From Clavelina lepadiformis (Eukaryota; Chordata; Ascidiacea; Aplousobranchia; Clavelinidae), in NCBI RefSeq assembly GCF_947623445.1, contig NC_135242.1, forward strand, positions 25,482,001 to 25,546,000: a DNA stretch of 64,000 nt, read 5' to 3'. Every line of letters begins with the position of its first letter. Within the stretch, counting starts at the first letter, position 1. The notes under the pieces were generated by a model, which was not told the DNA's origin, ran no database searches, and saw only the letters and a program-made list of their open reading frames with translations. This document shows positions 1 to 11,436 of this stretch, one piece after another. The translations under genes and the position numbers were made by a program.

Positions 1-110
1 CTGACCGAATTTGATCGCTGTGTAGCGGGCTGAGATGATGAACATCAGCGTCAGGCAAATTTCGACCTGAAGTTGAATGCATCAATCTCTGACTCGATAT
101 TTATCGGTAT

Positions 111-287
111 TTATCGGTATTCATCTCGACTTATCAATTGATCAATGGCGGTCAGATTCTCGGGGACGCAGCGCGGATTCTCGTCCTGCCAAGCGAGCCC
201 GTTCCTGACGACGTCCTCAACCCAGCTATCCAGCTCATAGTCGTCGCAGATATCCTGCAAGAGCATTTTAAGGACCTCTCTAAACGT
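111..287 (-). CDS. possible last exon of an unrecognised gene
   Basis: A minus-strand frame is open for about 58 codons and ends at a TAA at 111-113. Its translation has a protein-like composition, with segments such as LLQDICDDYELDSWVED and VVRNGLAWQDENPRCVPENL. I do not recognise the family. A clean splice acceptor in the right phase was not found: an in-frame stop lies just above 287, and the candidate AG sites are weak. Either the exon starts near 285 or this is a chance frame. A plus-strand frame overlaps it (138-374) but looks less protein-like. Confidence 0.25.
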   Translation of the reverse strand, partial: TFREVLKMLLQDICDDYELDSWVEDVVRNGLAWQDENPRCVPENLTAIDQLISRDEYR

Positions 288-1643
288 ATGATCTCGTATC
301 TCTCACCTGATCCGACTTGTAGTAATAACGATTTCTTCGAAGGTAAAAGTCGTGTAATGTCGACAGGGCGGTAGCAGCTGCAGACATAATAGAGAGATTA
401 TGAAAATTATGATTACAAAGACACAGAGAACGTAGAAAAGTGGAGAATTTCATCTACAAATCGATATCGCTCCATTTGCCTGGCTTCCAGGGTTGATAAG
501 ATCCGTTCTAGCCTCCACGTTGATTGTACTCACTGTACGCAACTGTGACCTTAGTAGCTTGTAAATTGGATGAGAGCAAGGCAGGCAGTGGAATAAAGCA
601 ACAGCAAAAGGTTCCACGATGTTATGGATCAAGAGGAAGAAGAAGAGGAGGAAGTGACAAATCCACTAACCAGAGACCGTTTATTTGTTTGGTTGGGAGC
701 AAAGCGGGCCAAGAGCAACCAACCTCGTGCATCTTAGCAAGCAGCGAGTCCTCCTCCTCCTTGTCATTGAGAGTGAAGAGTTGTCACTGTCTCCCGGCAC
801 CATTTCAATGGCATGAAAAGTGGATGAAAATGATTCTATTGCCGGTCAGGTATTTTCATAAAACAAACTGTTTTTGCCTTTCTTTGATGATTGAAAAAGT
901 GAAACCTATATTTTCTTACCAGATTTTGGACAACAGGTAAAAAAAGTTTTACAGAACAATGGACTTAGATCCTGTCCTATGACATCATTGAACAGGATCA
1001 CATGACGAGTCTGTTCACACAGTAATTTATTTGATGACAGACATCTAAGCAGTGAAAATCGAAGCAAGATTTACTTTTTAAAGATTAAAAGTAACTTAAA
1101 GGAGAGAAAAGTTTTTATTTCTAAAATCATTCTTTTAGATTCTTTCTTCTTTAAACAGCGTTCTGTGAATTCCCGGCAAACTTGGGCAAAGTTATCACTT
1201 ATGAAGAAGCTCTGACTGCGTCATTTAGAGCACATAGGAAGCACATGAGCGGAGCATCTTGTGTTTTTGTGGTGGGAATCCCCAAATCGTCGTTCTTTGA
1301 ATGTGACATCACAATCTTAATGGTCTACTGTGTTGACTCTACACAGACAATGGCGACATTATGCGGACATAAATTAAAAGCAAGAAGGAATCAGAAACAG
1401 AAATCGAAGTCAAAGATGTCTATGAATATAATTTGAGACAAATCTCAATAAAAACCTCTTTACTTTTAATTTGTACAGAGTTGTGAGCTGGAGTCGCTGA
1501 CGTCACACTCCACCGCGCTTGATGTAACGAATCCATTTGTTATATGACAATTGAAAGTGCTTCAAACCTGCCGATCAAAAAAGTGGCGCACTTGAGCGGA
1601 AATCGCGAATTGAATCTCGTCTATGAGGTACGATTGGAACTAC
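288..1643. other. unresolved interval, no gene assigned
   Basis: No convincing exon chain was found here. There is an acidic Glu-rich plus-strand frame around 620-738, a minus-strand frame around 700-780, and a plus-strand frame at 1182-1436. None has a recognisable domain, and none could be joined by phase-compatible splice sites. One TGACGTCA palindrome lies at 1498. Confidence 0.4.
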
Positions 1644-4600
1644 TTAATTCCTATCAACCCAGCACCTAGCACTCCCACCTGCAACCGTCCCTTGCATTCC
1701 AGCGTTGTAGTCAAGGCCGACCCCGTTCGCTTTGTAGTTGCTCCTGTCGTCAAGGTAACGGTCAAGTTCATCCGGTCCACCAACAAGCGCCCCCTGGAGG
1801 ATTTGTGGATTCGAAGACTTTTTCCGGTAGGCGTCCCACCCGCACGGACCGGCCATGCTGCACGAACTGAAGTAAAGATAACAGGGTCACAGGTCACACT
1901 TATGACCGCATAATAAGGTCGTACCTTGCGCGATGGTGGGGCTGGCCGGGATAGTTCCTCCCATAGCCCACAACGAAGCTGCGGCCGGTCCTCCCCAGGA
2001 TGTAGTCGATCTGATCCTCCGCGAACCGCCTGGAACCGAGCGAATGAGTAAAGTAGTTGGACAAGACAAGACGCCATCTCAGACCCACCTGTAAGTCAGT
2101 CTTAAATTCGCGTTGAGGTCTGGTAGGTTTGACGTCACAAGGCAAATGAATGCGGCGTTGCAGGCGTAGCGGGTATTCCCCCCCCAATTGCTTTGATACA
2201 GGAGACCCTGAGGTGTGTACTTAGCGCCACCACCTGGAGAAAAGTATATTGTGGGTAGTGACGTCAGCTTTGACGTGAGTAACGGATGACGTACCTGGCT
2301 GGTTGTGATCACAGAATTCGGTAACAGGGAGGAGGTATCGCCGCGCCGCTTTCACGGCTCCGGCGCGGTTGGCGAATTTTGAAAGTAGAACTTGAACAGC
2401 CACTGTCTTTGAGTCCCACGACATCTCGGTCTGGGGTTTGTGGAGTCCGAAGTCTTCGTAAAACTGACCCGCTTCCGCCAGGTAGCGGTTCTCTCCGGTC
2501 GCCTCGTACAACCACAAGGAGGCCCAAGCGAGCTCGTCGTGGTATCTGCAAACAAAGGATTCTTCAGCCTTAAATGCTTTCATGACGTCATACGCGAGCA
2601 GGCGTAGCTGTAAAATTCACTCACGAACTAGATTTGTAATGATCTAAGGCGGGTCGAACAAAGAAGGAATAATGGCCGCGATGATTTTTCGCGAATTCGT
2701 ACAGCTCTCGAGAATGTTGAAGAAGTGACGTCACATATGAGTCGTCTGCGAGTAAAACGTAAAACACCTCGAAACATTAACATCTTATGCCACGCTGCAT
2801 CTTGGTCATAATGGATCAGAGCTAACTAATCACGTAGTAAATGTTAAAATCTTGAGAAAGAAATGACGAAAAAATCCATAGAAATCTTACTGGGTGCGCT
2901 TCCAGTGACTTGGAAAACTTTTGCGGTGGCAGCTAGCGCAGCGGCCGTCTCACCAGCCAGGTCAGATCCAGGACTTTTCTCACTGATGCTGTAGCATGGT
3001 CGCCTGACATTCATATCCTGAGGACGGAGCCAGAAGGAATTTTCCAAGTTCGAGTCGCCGACCTACGCAAGCTGACCAGTGACCAATCAGGTTTGATTAC
3101 TTGAACACGTGACATTCTACACCTGTGCTATGAGTTGGTTCCTCGAGATGTGAGCTTTGATGAAGTAGTCCGCTCCCCATTTCAATGCCTCCTTCAAGAA
3201 ATGGGTCTGCCAGGCTGCGTCGTAAGCTTCTTTGAACTCGAGGAAGCCCCATGCAAGCAGGGTCATGGCAGAAGCGGTCGGGAAACCGTACTTGACGTAA
3301 TCTCCGGCTGAAACGAGCGATTTTGAAGTAAACAATGAACTAGACAATGCTGCCATTGTGACTCACAGACGTAATATCCTCCAGCGAGATCCCTCCTGCA
3401 CTCTGACCCGTCATCCGTGTGAGAGTTCTTCCTCCAATAAACTCTTCCACTCTCGCCGATCTCACCGGATCGCTGAGCCTCGTAGAAAAGGAGAGAGTTG
3501 TGAATCACCTGTGACGGTATAGTACATCACTGTTACGTCAAAAAAATGTTTATGACGTATGAAAACTAATTACTGACCAGGTCGTAATTGTAATCGTTTC
3601 TTGGAGCAAATTCCGGCCGCTCTGGCCTCTCTTCACTAGAGGGCGACGTGGTAGGGGTAGATGTCGTGGCGACCGTTGACGTGGTCGCTTCGTCAGCTAA
3701 CGTCACAATAACAAATAAATCAGCTGATTGCTGACGTAATCAAAAGTTAAGAATCAAACAATCGACAAATCGTTGGGCCTGACCCAGGGACAACACCTTT
3801 TATTTCTAACACTACATGGGGGTTTCCCCGCCACAATAAAAGAGACGACGCACGAAGGAGCTTGAGTAGATGCCAGACTACCTTGGAAGCAGTTGAGCTT
3901 GTAAGCGTGCTTGTATTTGACCACGGTCCGCTTCCTGCGCTCTCCTGTCCTCGGGTCGGCGCACCAGCAAATCCCCTGGTACTTCCAACACTGGATGACG
4001 CGGTATCGGTCCGGGCTTGTGACGTAACACTGGGGGAGGTAGCATTCCTTGTCCATCTTTTTTGCGTCACGACATCTCTGCTGTCGGTGCTGGAAGTTTA
4101 CCTGGCATGACGTCACTGGAAACCGCGAGAATTGATCACTATTAAATGATAATTGAATTGAAGTCGATGTGGCCTTTGTCCTACCTATAGTGAGGGGGGT
4201 GGGAGACTTGGTGGGGGCTGGTTGGGTTTTAGACGTGGTCGGAGTGGTGGTTCCCCTGGTTGTTGTGGGGGGAAGTGGCGGGGAACGAGTTTTGACCCAA
4301 CAAAATATGACGCACTTGGGGTCGCTCGTGGGTGCGGTTGTCGTGGCAACGGTAACTTTCGGTGGTGGCGTCACAATGTTATTCGGGAACCGTTCGAGAT
4401 TTGGAGGTAAGTCAAACTGAGAAAGAAGCACAATCACTTTATGACGTCGACGTAATAGCTATGCTATGTCATTACCAAATCGATTTTGAATGTCGTCATA
4501 ATGTGCTCATTGTTGTCGTAGGGGTCGGGCACGTACACGCTGTCCAAGAATACGATGTTGGGTCGGGGCCCGTAGTAGTCCCCGTAGTCGACCCCGGGCA

Positions 4601-5335
4601 CTTTCTTGAAGTTTATCATGTACCTGAGGTTGGAATCACGTGATCACGTGATCGTGGTGTAGTTACGTCGTATGTCTGACACTGGTTATTATCACATCAA
4701 AGCAAATAAAGGTACACATCGACGTATTACGATAGTCGCGTCAACACGTCATGATATTGACGTCATAGAGCGCATATGACGTACCTCTGGTCCATGACCA
4801 TACCCGGGTACTGTCGCTTGTTCCATGAAATTTGCCTCAGGTAAAGAATCTTGCGGTCGTCGCTGCTTTTGAAGTGGACGGCTTGCCACGCCTTAAATAA
4901 AGTTCCATGATTTGAGCCCGCCCAGGTCTGGGATTAAACCTCTCACCTCCAGTTCGTCGATGGCTTGGTCGTACGCCAGAGCGATCCACCAACCGTTTAA
5001 CTCCACACTGATTGGGATTTTAAAGTGTCCGATGTAACCTCCGTGGGTCTGGTTCGCCCACCCGTCGCCCTCAATCTGTGTGAAATAATATTTAGCTTAC
5101 CATGATAGTGACGTATCGTGATGTGACGTCATTATCATACACATACACATAACGTCATTTAATGGTAGTCATAGTCATAATGACGTATGACAATTTCGTT
5201 TTTTTAGATGTTGTTTTATAAAATGAGCGAGACTTTTGTTTCTCATCTACTCACAAAGAACACGGGATTGACCACGGCCCATGAGCAGTTCACCATGGCA
5301 ACCAACAACGTCATCATAAGAGCTGCTTGCGTCAT
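1644..5335 (-). CDS. secreted GH9 endoglucanase-like protein with CBM2-like and thyroglobulin type-1 domains; catalytic Glu missing
   Basis: Fifteen exons: 5255-5335, 4947-5075, 4785-4891, 4476-4623, 4185-4416, 3882-4115, 3578-3696, 3367-3508, 3123-3307, 2891-3062, 2625-2745, 2295-2545, 2139-2233, 1925-2088, 1644-1866. They total 2403 nt, exactly 801 codons. Residues 1-19 form a signal peptide. Residues about 28-150 are Trp-rich and resemble a CBM2 cellulose-binding module (GGYIGHF, LNGWW). Next come a Thr/Pro linker (about 155-235), a thyroglobulin type-1 domain (about 245-310, with YLPQC and CWCADP) and a second linker. The GH9 domain (about 345-790) carries [10 protein letters not shown], GRPxDM-like [29 protein letters not shown] and PHHRASSC. 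Known GH9 enzymes need YDAGD and a NEV glutamate. Here these read YYVSGD (first Asp replaced by Val397, base Asp400 kept) and NGV (Gly775 in place of the acid Glu). Loss of hydrolysis is inferred. The last exon could instead splice at a GTGGGA site near 1684 into an unseen exon. Confidence 0.88.
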
Positions 5336-8300
5336 CGTCTGTAGAAGATTTTCTTTTGTCCTTTGCAAGTATAATCTCGATCCCAGGAAGGTTTAAACAA
5401 AATCCAGTGAAAGCAGAAAAAAAAATAAAACCTCTTCTAAGTCACGTGCCCAGAACTTCTGCCTTGCTTCTAAACTTGAACTTGAACTTAAATTTAAACT
5501 CGTTTTCAAACTTCAAATCTTCTGTTTACTAAAATGCTTCTCTCACAATTATTGGGCGATTTTATTTCTACATCGCTCCAGGCGACGTCGACACATCCTT
5601 ATTACGTCACAAACACATAACTTATGTTAAAGCGATATATCCATTCAAGTATGATGCGGTGTTGTAGACATCATATAAAGATGTGATGTAACTCGATAGA
5701 GCCAAGTTGCGTTTCAACGGAAAGCAGAAGATCAATTTGCCTTTGTTTCCAGCCATGCTCACATAATTAAGCGCAACAGCATAAGGGTATACAGGTATAG
5801 TAGGTTATAAGTATCTCTTGTTTTTATATTTTCCTTGAATTCTTGTTGCTGTGTTTATAGATTTTGTGCTATTTATATCAAACTCCTTATAATGCTTGTG
5901 AACTACACGTTCCCTGTATTGCATTTCTATATCTTAATGCTCCGATAAACCTATAATCAGCTTTATGAAGCAATAACGTATAAAATAGGTCATAAATTTT
6001 ATAAAAATTTGCGTTGTATTAATTTCAAGACATTTAAATGTGCTATTACAGACAACAGATAGTCTACCATCTTGGCACCAAAACCGTCTGCATTGAAGGA
6101 AAAATGAAAAACATGTTTCTGATTGATGACGGGAGCATCAAATTTTCTTGAATAGAAGCTGTGTTTTTTTCGAAAGCGTTTTGTGCGGCTTTTAATCCAG
6201 TAAATACAGTCAGTAAAAAACTGTTCGCAGCTGTTGCGTTGTACGCTGTAAAATGCGTGCAGAGTAACTGCAGCAATCTTGTGGGGTGCAAATTGTGAGT
6301 TTATTATTTTTTTTTATTCTCTGAACCAACGATTCTACCCTGATAAACAGAAATGCCGAAAAAAGTTTGAAGCACATGTTGAAAATTGCGTGATCACCAA
6401 AATGGACAACTTTTTAGAAGATGTAGCCACATTGTGTTCGGCTTATTGGCTTTTCAACTTTTTTATTGTTAAAGCAAATAAGAAAAATTTACATGTATTG
6501 CAGGTAGTTTACTGAACCTTCCAGGTGCGTCCACACCAAAATCTCCAAACCGTGTTTAACTGCCTGTGCTAAATGTGTCGTGATTTGTGTTCATGTTCTT
6601 TTCCTGCATTGTAGTGGCATAATTCTTAACTGTATCCTAAGTGCCGTGTTAAATATTTTCATGTGCTTTTGTTGTACAATACGGCATGTGTGCTGCAGTA
6701 CCTTGGCTGTGTGTCGAGTACACACAGAGTATTAAATTTTTAATGGCGCCACTTTGTGTGTAATGCAAACTGCAAACAGAGCTCAAGTAGGTAAAGTAGT
6801 AAAGGTGGTAGTAAATGGTGGAACTAGATTGGCAGGTTGTGAAGGTGGTTAGAAAGTGTGGGACCGTAAGGTGGAAGATTATTAATGGGGAGGTAAATTT
6901 GAACCACCTTCAAAGTGTCTGTAACCACCATTTTAATTTACAGTGCATAGTGATAGGTGGCTGTGCGGCAATCCAGTCAGGATATTTGATTGATTTTTGC
7001 TTCAAAGTAAATGTTTGATTTGACTAGGGCGCGCAGCGATACGCTTGACTGCGTTTGTTGTTTTGCTCAAGGCCAGGGGTAAAATACAAAATGTGTTGGT
7101 GTATGTCGCCAGTTATAACTGACTGCTGCTGCAAAGGTAGAGACGTTTCAAGATAAGTAGGAAAGTCTACCAGAGAAAAGAATATCACCAATGTTGTGGG
7201 GTGTATTAATCAAATGTTGCAATTTTTCCGAGTACTTCGGTCGGTGTTGAGCTACATTTATAGCTTCAGTTGTTCTGGTTGTGTTCAATCAGTCTCGTAT
7301 CTATTGGTCATGAAATCTTCCGCAGCCAAATTTCTGATATTATTGAACTTGCAATCTAGTCGACAAAGTTTGTCCATTTAAAGATTCATTTTGTTGACAT
7401 CGCAATATATTCCAATTCCACTAAAACTAGAACAAGATCACGGAACACAAGCTTGTGTACCAGTCTGATGAAGATCCAAATTAGATTGGGCTGCACTAGA
7501 ATAGTCGTAATAAAAAAGAATTATTCAGGGAGTCAACCCATTATAATACACACAGTTTTTCTGGCTAGTACGGGAAAACACGTCACAAAGAAATAAACGT
7601 AAAAGCGACATGAAGCGCAGGGGTTAGAAAACGTTCGACAGGAAATTGTTTGCAGGCAGCTTAGAGAAGTGATTTCACAGGAAATTTATATCTTCCGAGT
7701 AAATGCAAACATATAGTTATTGAAGTCACATAATTATGTTCAATATCTTTTTCATTATTGATTTCAAATTCTCTTTGCCTCTATTTGTTATAAATTTGAA
7801 ATTTTTAAGTCATCAATGGTTGGCCGAGAGCGAACCCCTTGAAGTCACTCCCATGTGAAAATTAGATCCGATTCTGCACATGCTCGAGTCCGCTGAAGCC
7901 TATATAAGGGCATATAAGTGTAATAGATTTTTGTTTAAATCGTTCAAACCAACCCTGGCTTAATCCACTTTTCTCAGTTGCTGGAAATTACGAGCATTCT
8001 CCGCTGAAAAACCTATTTGATGTGAAGTAATTTAATCAAAGTTAAAGAACATAAACGACTTTAAAAGAATTGCGCAACAAATCATGTTCGTGGGTGTTGG
8101 ACTGTGGTATGGTTCAGGTTGCAGGTGGCGCCACCATGCGCATGTTGATACTTGCACTGTATATGCGCAAATCACAGACAGAGCCACAAGCATATTTGTG
8201 CTTTGTACCCTCAAAGCTACCTCCGTGTACCCGAAACTGCATGCACTGTGACGTTGTGTGCTCATGGTTGTTATATTGCTCTGGCAATTCTTTGGAGTCA

Positions 8301-8420
8301 ATGGCTTTGATCGTTTGAGGCAATTGTGACGTCATCATATTTTGCAATTGCTTACTTGATAATTAATTTGTATTTTCTTGTAAGCTGTGGCAGCCAATCT
8401 CGATCTGAATTGAATCTTCA
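5336..8420. other. intergenic region between divergent genes
   Basis: No exon was recognised in these 3 kb between the 5' ends of the GH9-like gene (minus) and the dehydrogenase gene (plus). The sequence is AT-rich. A TATA-like string (CTATATAAGG, near 7897) lies about 520 bp before the dehydrogenase start. Short frames at 6064-6291, 6279-6515, 6815-7018 and 8032-8347 have no domain signature. TGACGTCA occurs at 8327. Confidence 0.5.
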
Positions 8421-10473
8421 ATGATGGAAGGTTTATGGTGGTCGGGAACTGAAAATCTTCTCGCCCTACGCAAGGACTTAAAAATTCCGACTATAAAAAC
8501 ACCAACCGATGTGAAGATTAAAGTTGCTTACGGAGGTGACGTCCATAGAAATAAAATATACATATGTGTGTAAAATATATCTGTGGTGATGAATGTACGC
8601 AGAGGAACTTTTCGAGATAAAATTTTTGGCGCCAAAACATTTACGGTATTCTTATTAATGCCACGCTAGGTGTCTGTGGGTCGGACTTGCACTTTATTGA
8701 TGGCGTCATGGGACCGCTAGGTGCTAAATCTGACGGATTGATCCTGGGCCACGAATTTAGCGGAACCGTCGTTGAGCACGGCAGTGCGGGCAAATTTAAG
8801 GTATGATGTCTATGTTGCTTTATATAAGACGTCACTGTGCGGAAGAATGTTCCAATCCAAAGTTTCGACATCTTCTTTGTACTAAGATAGGAGACAGGGT
8901 CTGTGTAAATCCCAATCTTTGCTGCGGCGAATGTCACTGGAACGATGAGGGACTTCCCCTCTTCTGCGAAAAGAATCCTGGCTACGGTTGCACGACTGAC
9001 GGCGGATTAGCTGATTATTTCGTCGTTGACCAATCACACGTGAGTATTTTTTGACAAAAGCGCAACAACCTTGACCTTGTGGGTTCATCGTCGCAGGTCC
9101 ACGAGCTGCCGGAGAACGTGAACTTGAAGGAGGGGGCGCTGGCTGAGCCATTGTCATGTGTGCTGAGGGCGTGGAGGAGACTTGAACCACTGCCAAGGTC
9201 AAAAGATACCAAAATACTTGTTCAAGGAGCTGGAATAATTGGAGCATTGTTTTGTGCATTGTTGCATCACAATGGTTACACTAACGTCACTGTAACGGAA
9301 CCGCATGAAGGAAGAAGGAAGTTGATGAGTGGTGAGTTTCAAAGTGTTCAGAGGAAATTGACAAACAGACAAACAATTTAAATTCTCCTCAACTACAGGC
9401 ATCGGTTTCAATTATAACGTCATAGACCCGAAGGAATTGGAGGCGGTCGTTGGGGAGGACATCAGCCGGGATGGGTTTTCCCTCATTTTCGACTCGACGG
9501 GAAACATCGCGGCTGTTCAGAAGGTCTGAGCTCGGTGATTGGTGATCGCCTCCGTAACTATTAAACTAATTCTTAACCAAATAACTAAATATCACCCTAA
9601 GTACCTACAACTCTGATAACTGCAATCTGGCATCTGACCTGACGCTAACTGCAATCTGGCACCTGACCTGACGCTAACTGCAATCTGGCACCTGACCTGA
9701 CGCTAACTGCAATCTGGCATCTGACCTGACGCTAACTGCAATCTGGCATCTGACCTGACGCTAACTGCAATCTGGCATCTGACCTGATGCTAACTGCAAT
9801 GCGTTTTTATAAGAAATTTTAGGTTGCAGCTTCAGGTAACATGACCGACATTTTCCTAACTTTGGGCGCAAATTTTATGATGAAAATTTCTAACAGGGTT
9901 TCTTGATCTTTCAAAACATAAGTTTGTCTCAAAACACAAAATTTACTGCAATATACGGTCACACATTTTTAAAAGTGTCGCTTCCAACATCAGCACAACA
10001 AACAACCGATTGTGCACGTAACAAAGGTAAAAGTTCGACTTGACCAGATACAAGTTTCTTAACTTTCCAAAAAGAAGCTTCTGCAGTTTTTTATACAAGC
10101 TGAGTGCGTCTGTTCACTTTCCTTTACTCCCTGCCTAACCATGCCACTCAATTTGTGACGTCATTTTATGAAGGCTTTTGAGCTGGTTCGGCGTGGCGCC
10201 ACGATTTGCATCTTTGGCTGCTGTCCAGCCGGTAAGACTGTGGCGTTTGAGCCACTGCAGATGATCAACAAGGAACTGACGATCGTGGGCAACTTCGCGA
10301 ACACGCGGTGCATGGAGGACGCGGTATCTTTGATGGGGGAGCTGGCTGGGGAGGGAATCTTAGATTGCGAGAAGCTCGGGGTCGAGATATTTAAGCTGGA
10401 TCAGTTCAATCAAGCTCTGAGGACGGTGAGGCGCGGAAAAGCGACAAAAGCGATGTTCCAAGTTGAGCGATGA
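8421..10473 (+). CDS. zinc-dependent medium-chain alcohol/polyol dehydrogenase (sorbitol dehydrogenase-like), apparent frameshift in exon 1
   Basis: Six exons: 8421-8536, 8670-8800, 8887-9039, 9097-9331, 9399-9523, 10174-10473, giving about 353 residues. The catalytic-zinc motifs are present: GVCGSDLHF and GHEFSG. A Rossmann segment (VQGAGIIGALFCALL) and the C-terminal half GRGATICIFG-type strand are also seen. In the structural-zinc lobe (CCGECHWNDEG...FC) the third of the four usual cysteines is Asn, as is common in the sorbitol dehydrogenase branch, which often lacks that zinc. Known family members oxidise polyols or alcohols with NAD(P); the substrate cannot be told here. Exon 1 has one A too many at 8520-8523: the frame from the ATG reaches a stop at 8538, while the AYGG frame that matches the family is offset by one. 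This could be a sequencing error, a polymorphism or a real lesion. Confidence 0.82.
9618..9800. repeat. 29-bp tandem repeat in dehydrogenase intron 5
   Basis: About six near-identical copies of a 29-bp unit containing AACTGCAATCTGGCA and CTGACCTGACGCT lie inside the largest intron (9524-10173). The copies differ mainly by a C/T change and one decayed last unit. Confidence 0.9.
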
Positions 10474-11436
10474 CGTCATCAACAATCAATTAAATTATCA
10501 ACAATCGGATCTGAATTCTAATTTGTTGATTGATCGTTTGGCGCTCATTTAAAAATTATTACATCATATTTGTTAATTACATTCACTCGACTTTTCCGGC
10601 CGAACAATTTGTGTTGTTAAAATGCGCATGCGCAGTAAGCAAATTTTCGAACCATTCCAACGGCCGCGTCTGGTTCTGAGTTTGCATCCATAGGAACCTG
10701 CAGCGTGTGTGCGCGCGTGTGTGCGCGCGTGTGTGCAATTATTTGCTCGGTTTTCTGTAATTATGCTTTAAAAAGTTTTTAATTCGAAGAACTTTCAAGC
10801 TGTCGCCATGTTGGGTTCGATTCATATTTATCGTCTCTGATTGGATGCGTTTTATCACGTGCACGTTAATTTGTCCTATTTGATTTATTTATTCTAGCTG
10901 ACCTAAGCAAAAAATGTATGAAATCAACAGCGGCCTTATTGCGTAATAATGCTTAATTATTACAAATTATTGTTGTCAAACAAAATCACTCTTTGTTTCG
11001 TGTTGAATAATGATTATGTTGAAGAACAACGATAAATATTTTGCGTCGTGAAGCAGCGATCACTTAGCACCTGAGTAGCCAGTGAGATATGATGTCGATG
11101 TTAAAGTCAGGAATTTGTAAAGCAGACAACAGATGAGCTGCATCTACTAATTTAAGTGCTCAAGTGCTTATAGTTTAAAGAACATTCTAGTACGGGCACC
11201 TGGCCAAGCACTCAGCAGGGCGGGGTTGGCAAGCGCGGAAATTTCAGGACAGACTTTCAAAAAACTTCAAGCTCTCTGAGCAAAATCCTAAACACGCCCC
11301 TGAATACGAGGTTCCATTTCGAAATACTCGGCATTCGCTCCTGCTGCACCTATGACGAAATAATCACCACGAAATCTGCTTCGTCAGCATTTTGCTTTAT
11401 TTGTCATCAAGCGATATCGCGATGTGACGTCATACT
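10474..11436. other. intergenic region between convergent genes
   Basis: This is 3' flank between the dehydrogenase (plus) and the acid phosphatase (minus). It contains an alternating purine-pyrimidine tract at 10703-10737. TGACGTCA overlaps the dehydrogenase stop codon at 10471 and recurs at 11425. No exon was recognised. Confidence 0.5.
10703..10737. repeat. (GT/GC) alternating purine-pyrimidine tract
   Basis: Thirty-five bases of strictly alternating purine and pyrimidine, made of GTGTGT and GCGCGC blocks. Tracts of this kind can adopt Z-DNA under supercoiling; that is general knowledge and not shown here. Confidence 0.8.

Noticed and set aside
524-940. 138-codon plus-strand frame near the left end
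   Set aside because: Low-complexity Ser/Arg-rich composition, no domain, no start context or splice support. A competing minus-strand frame overlaps it.
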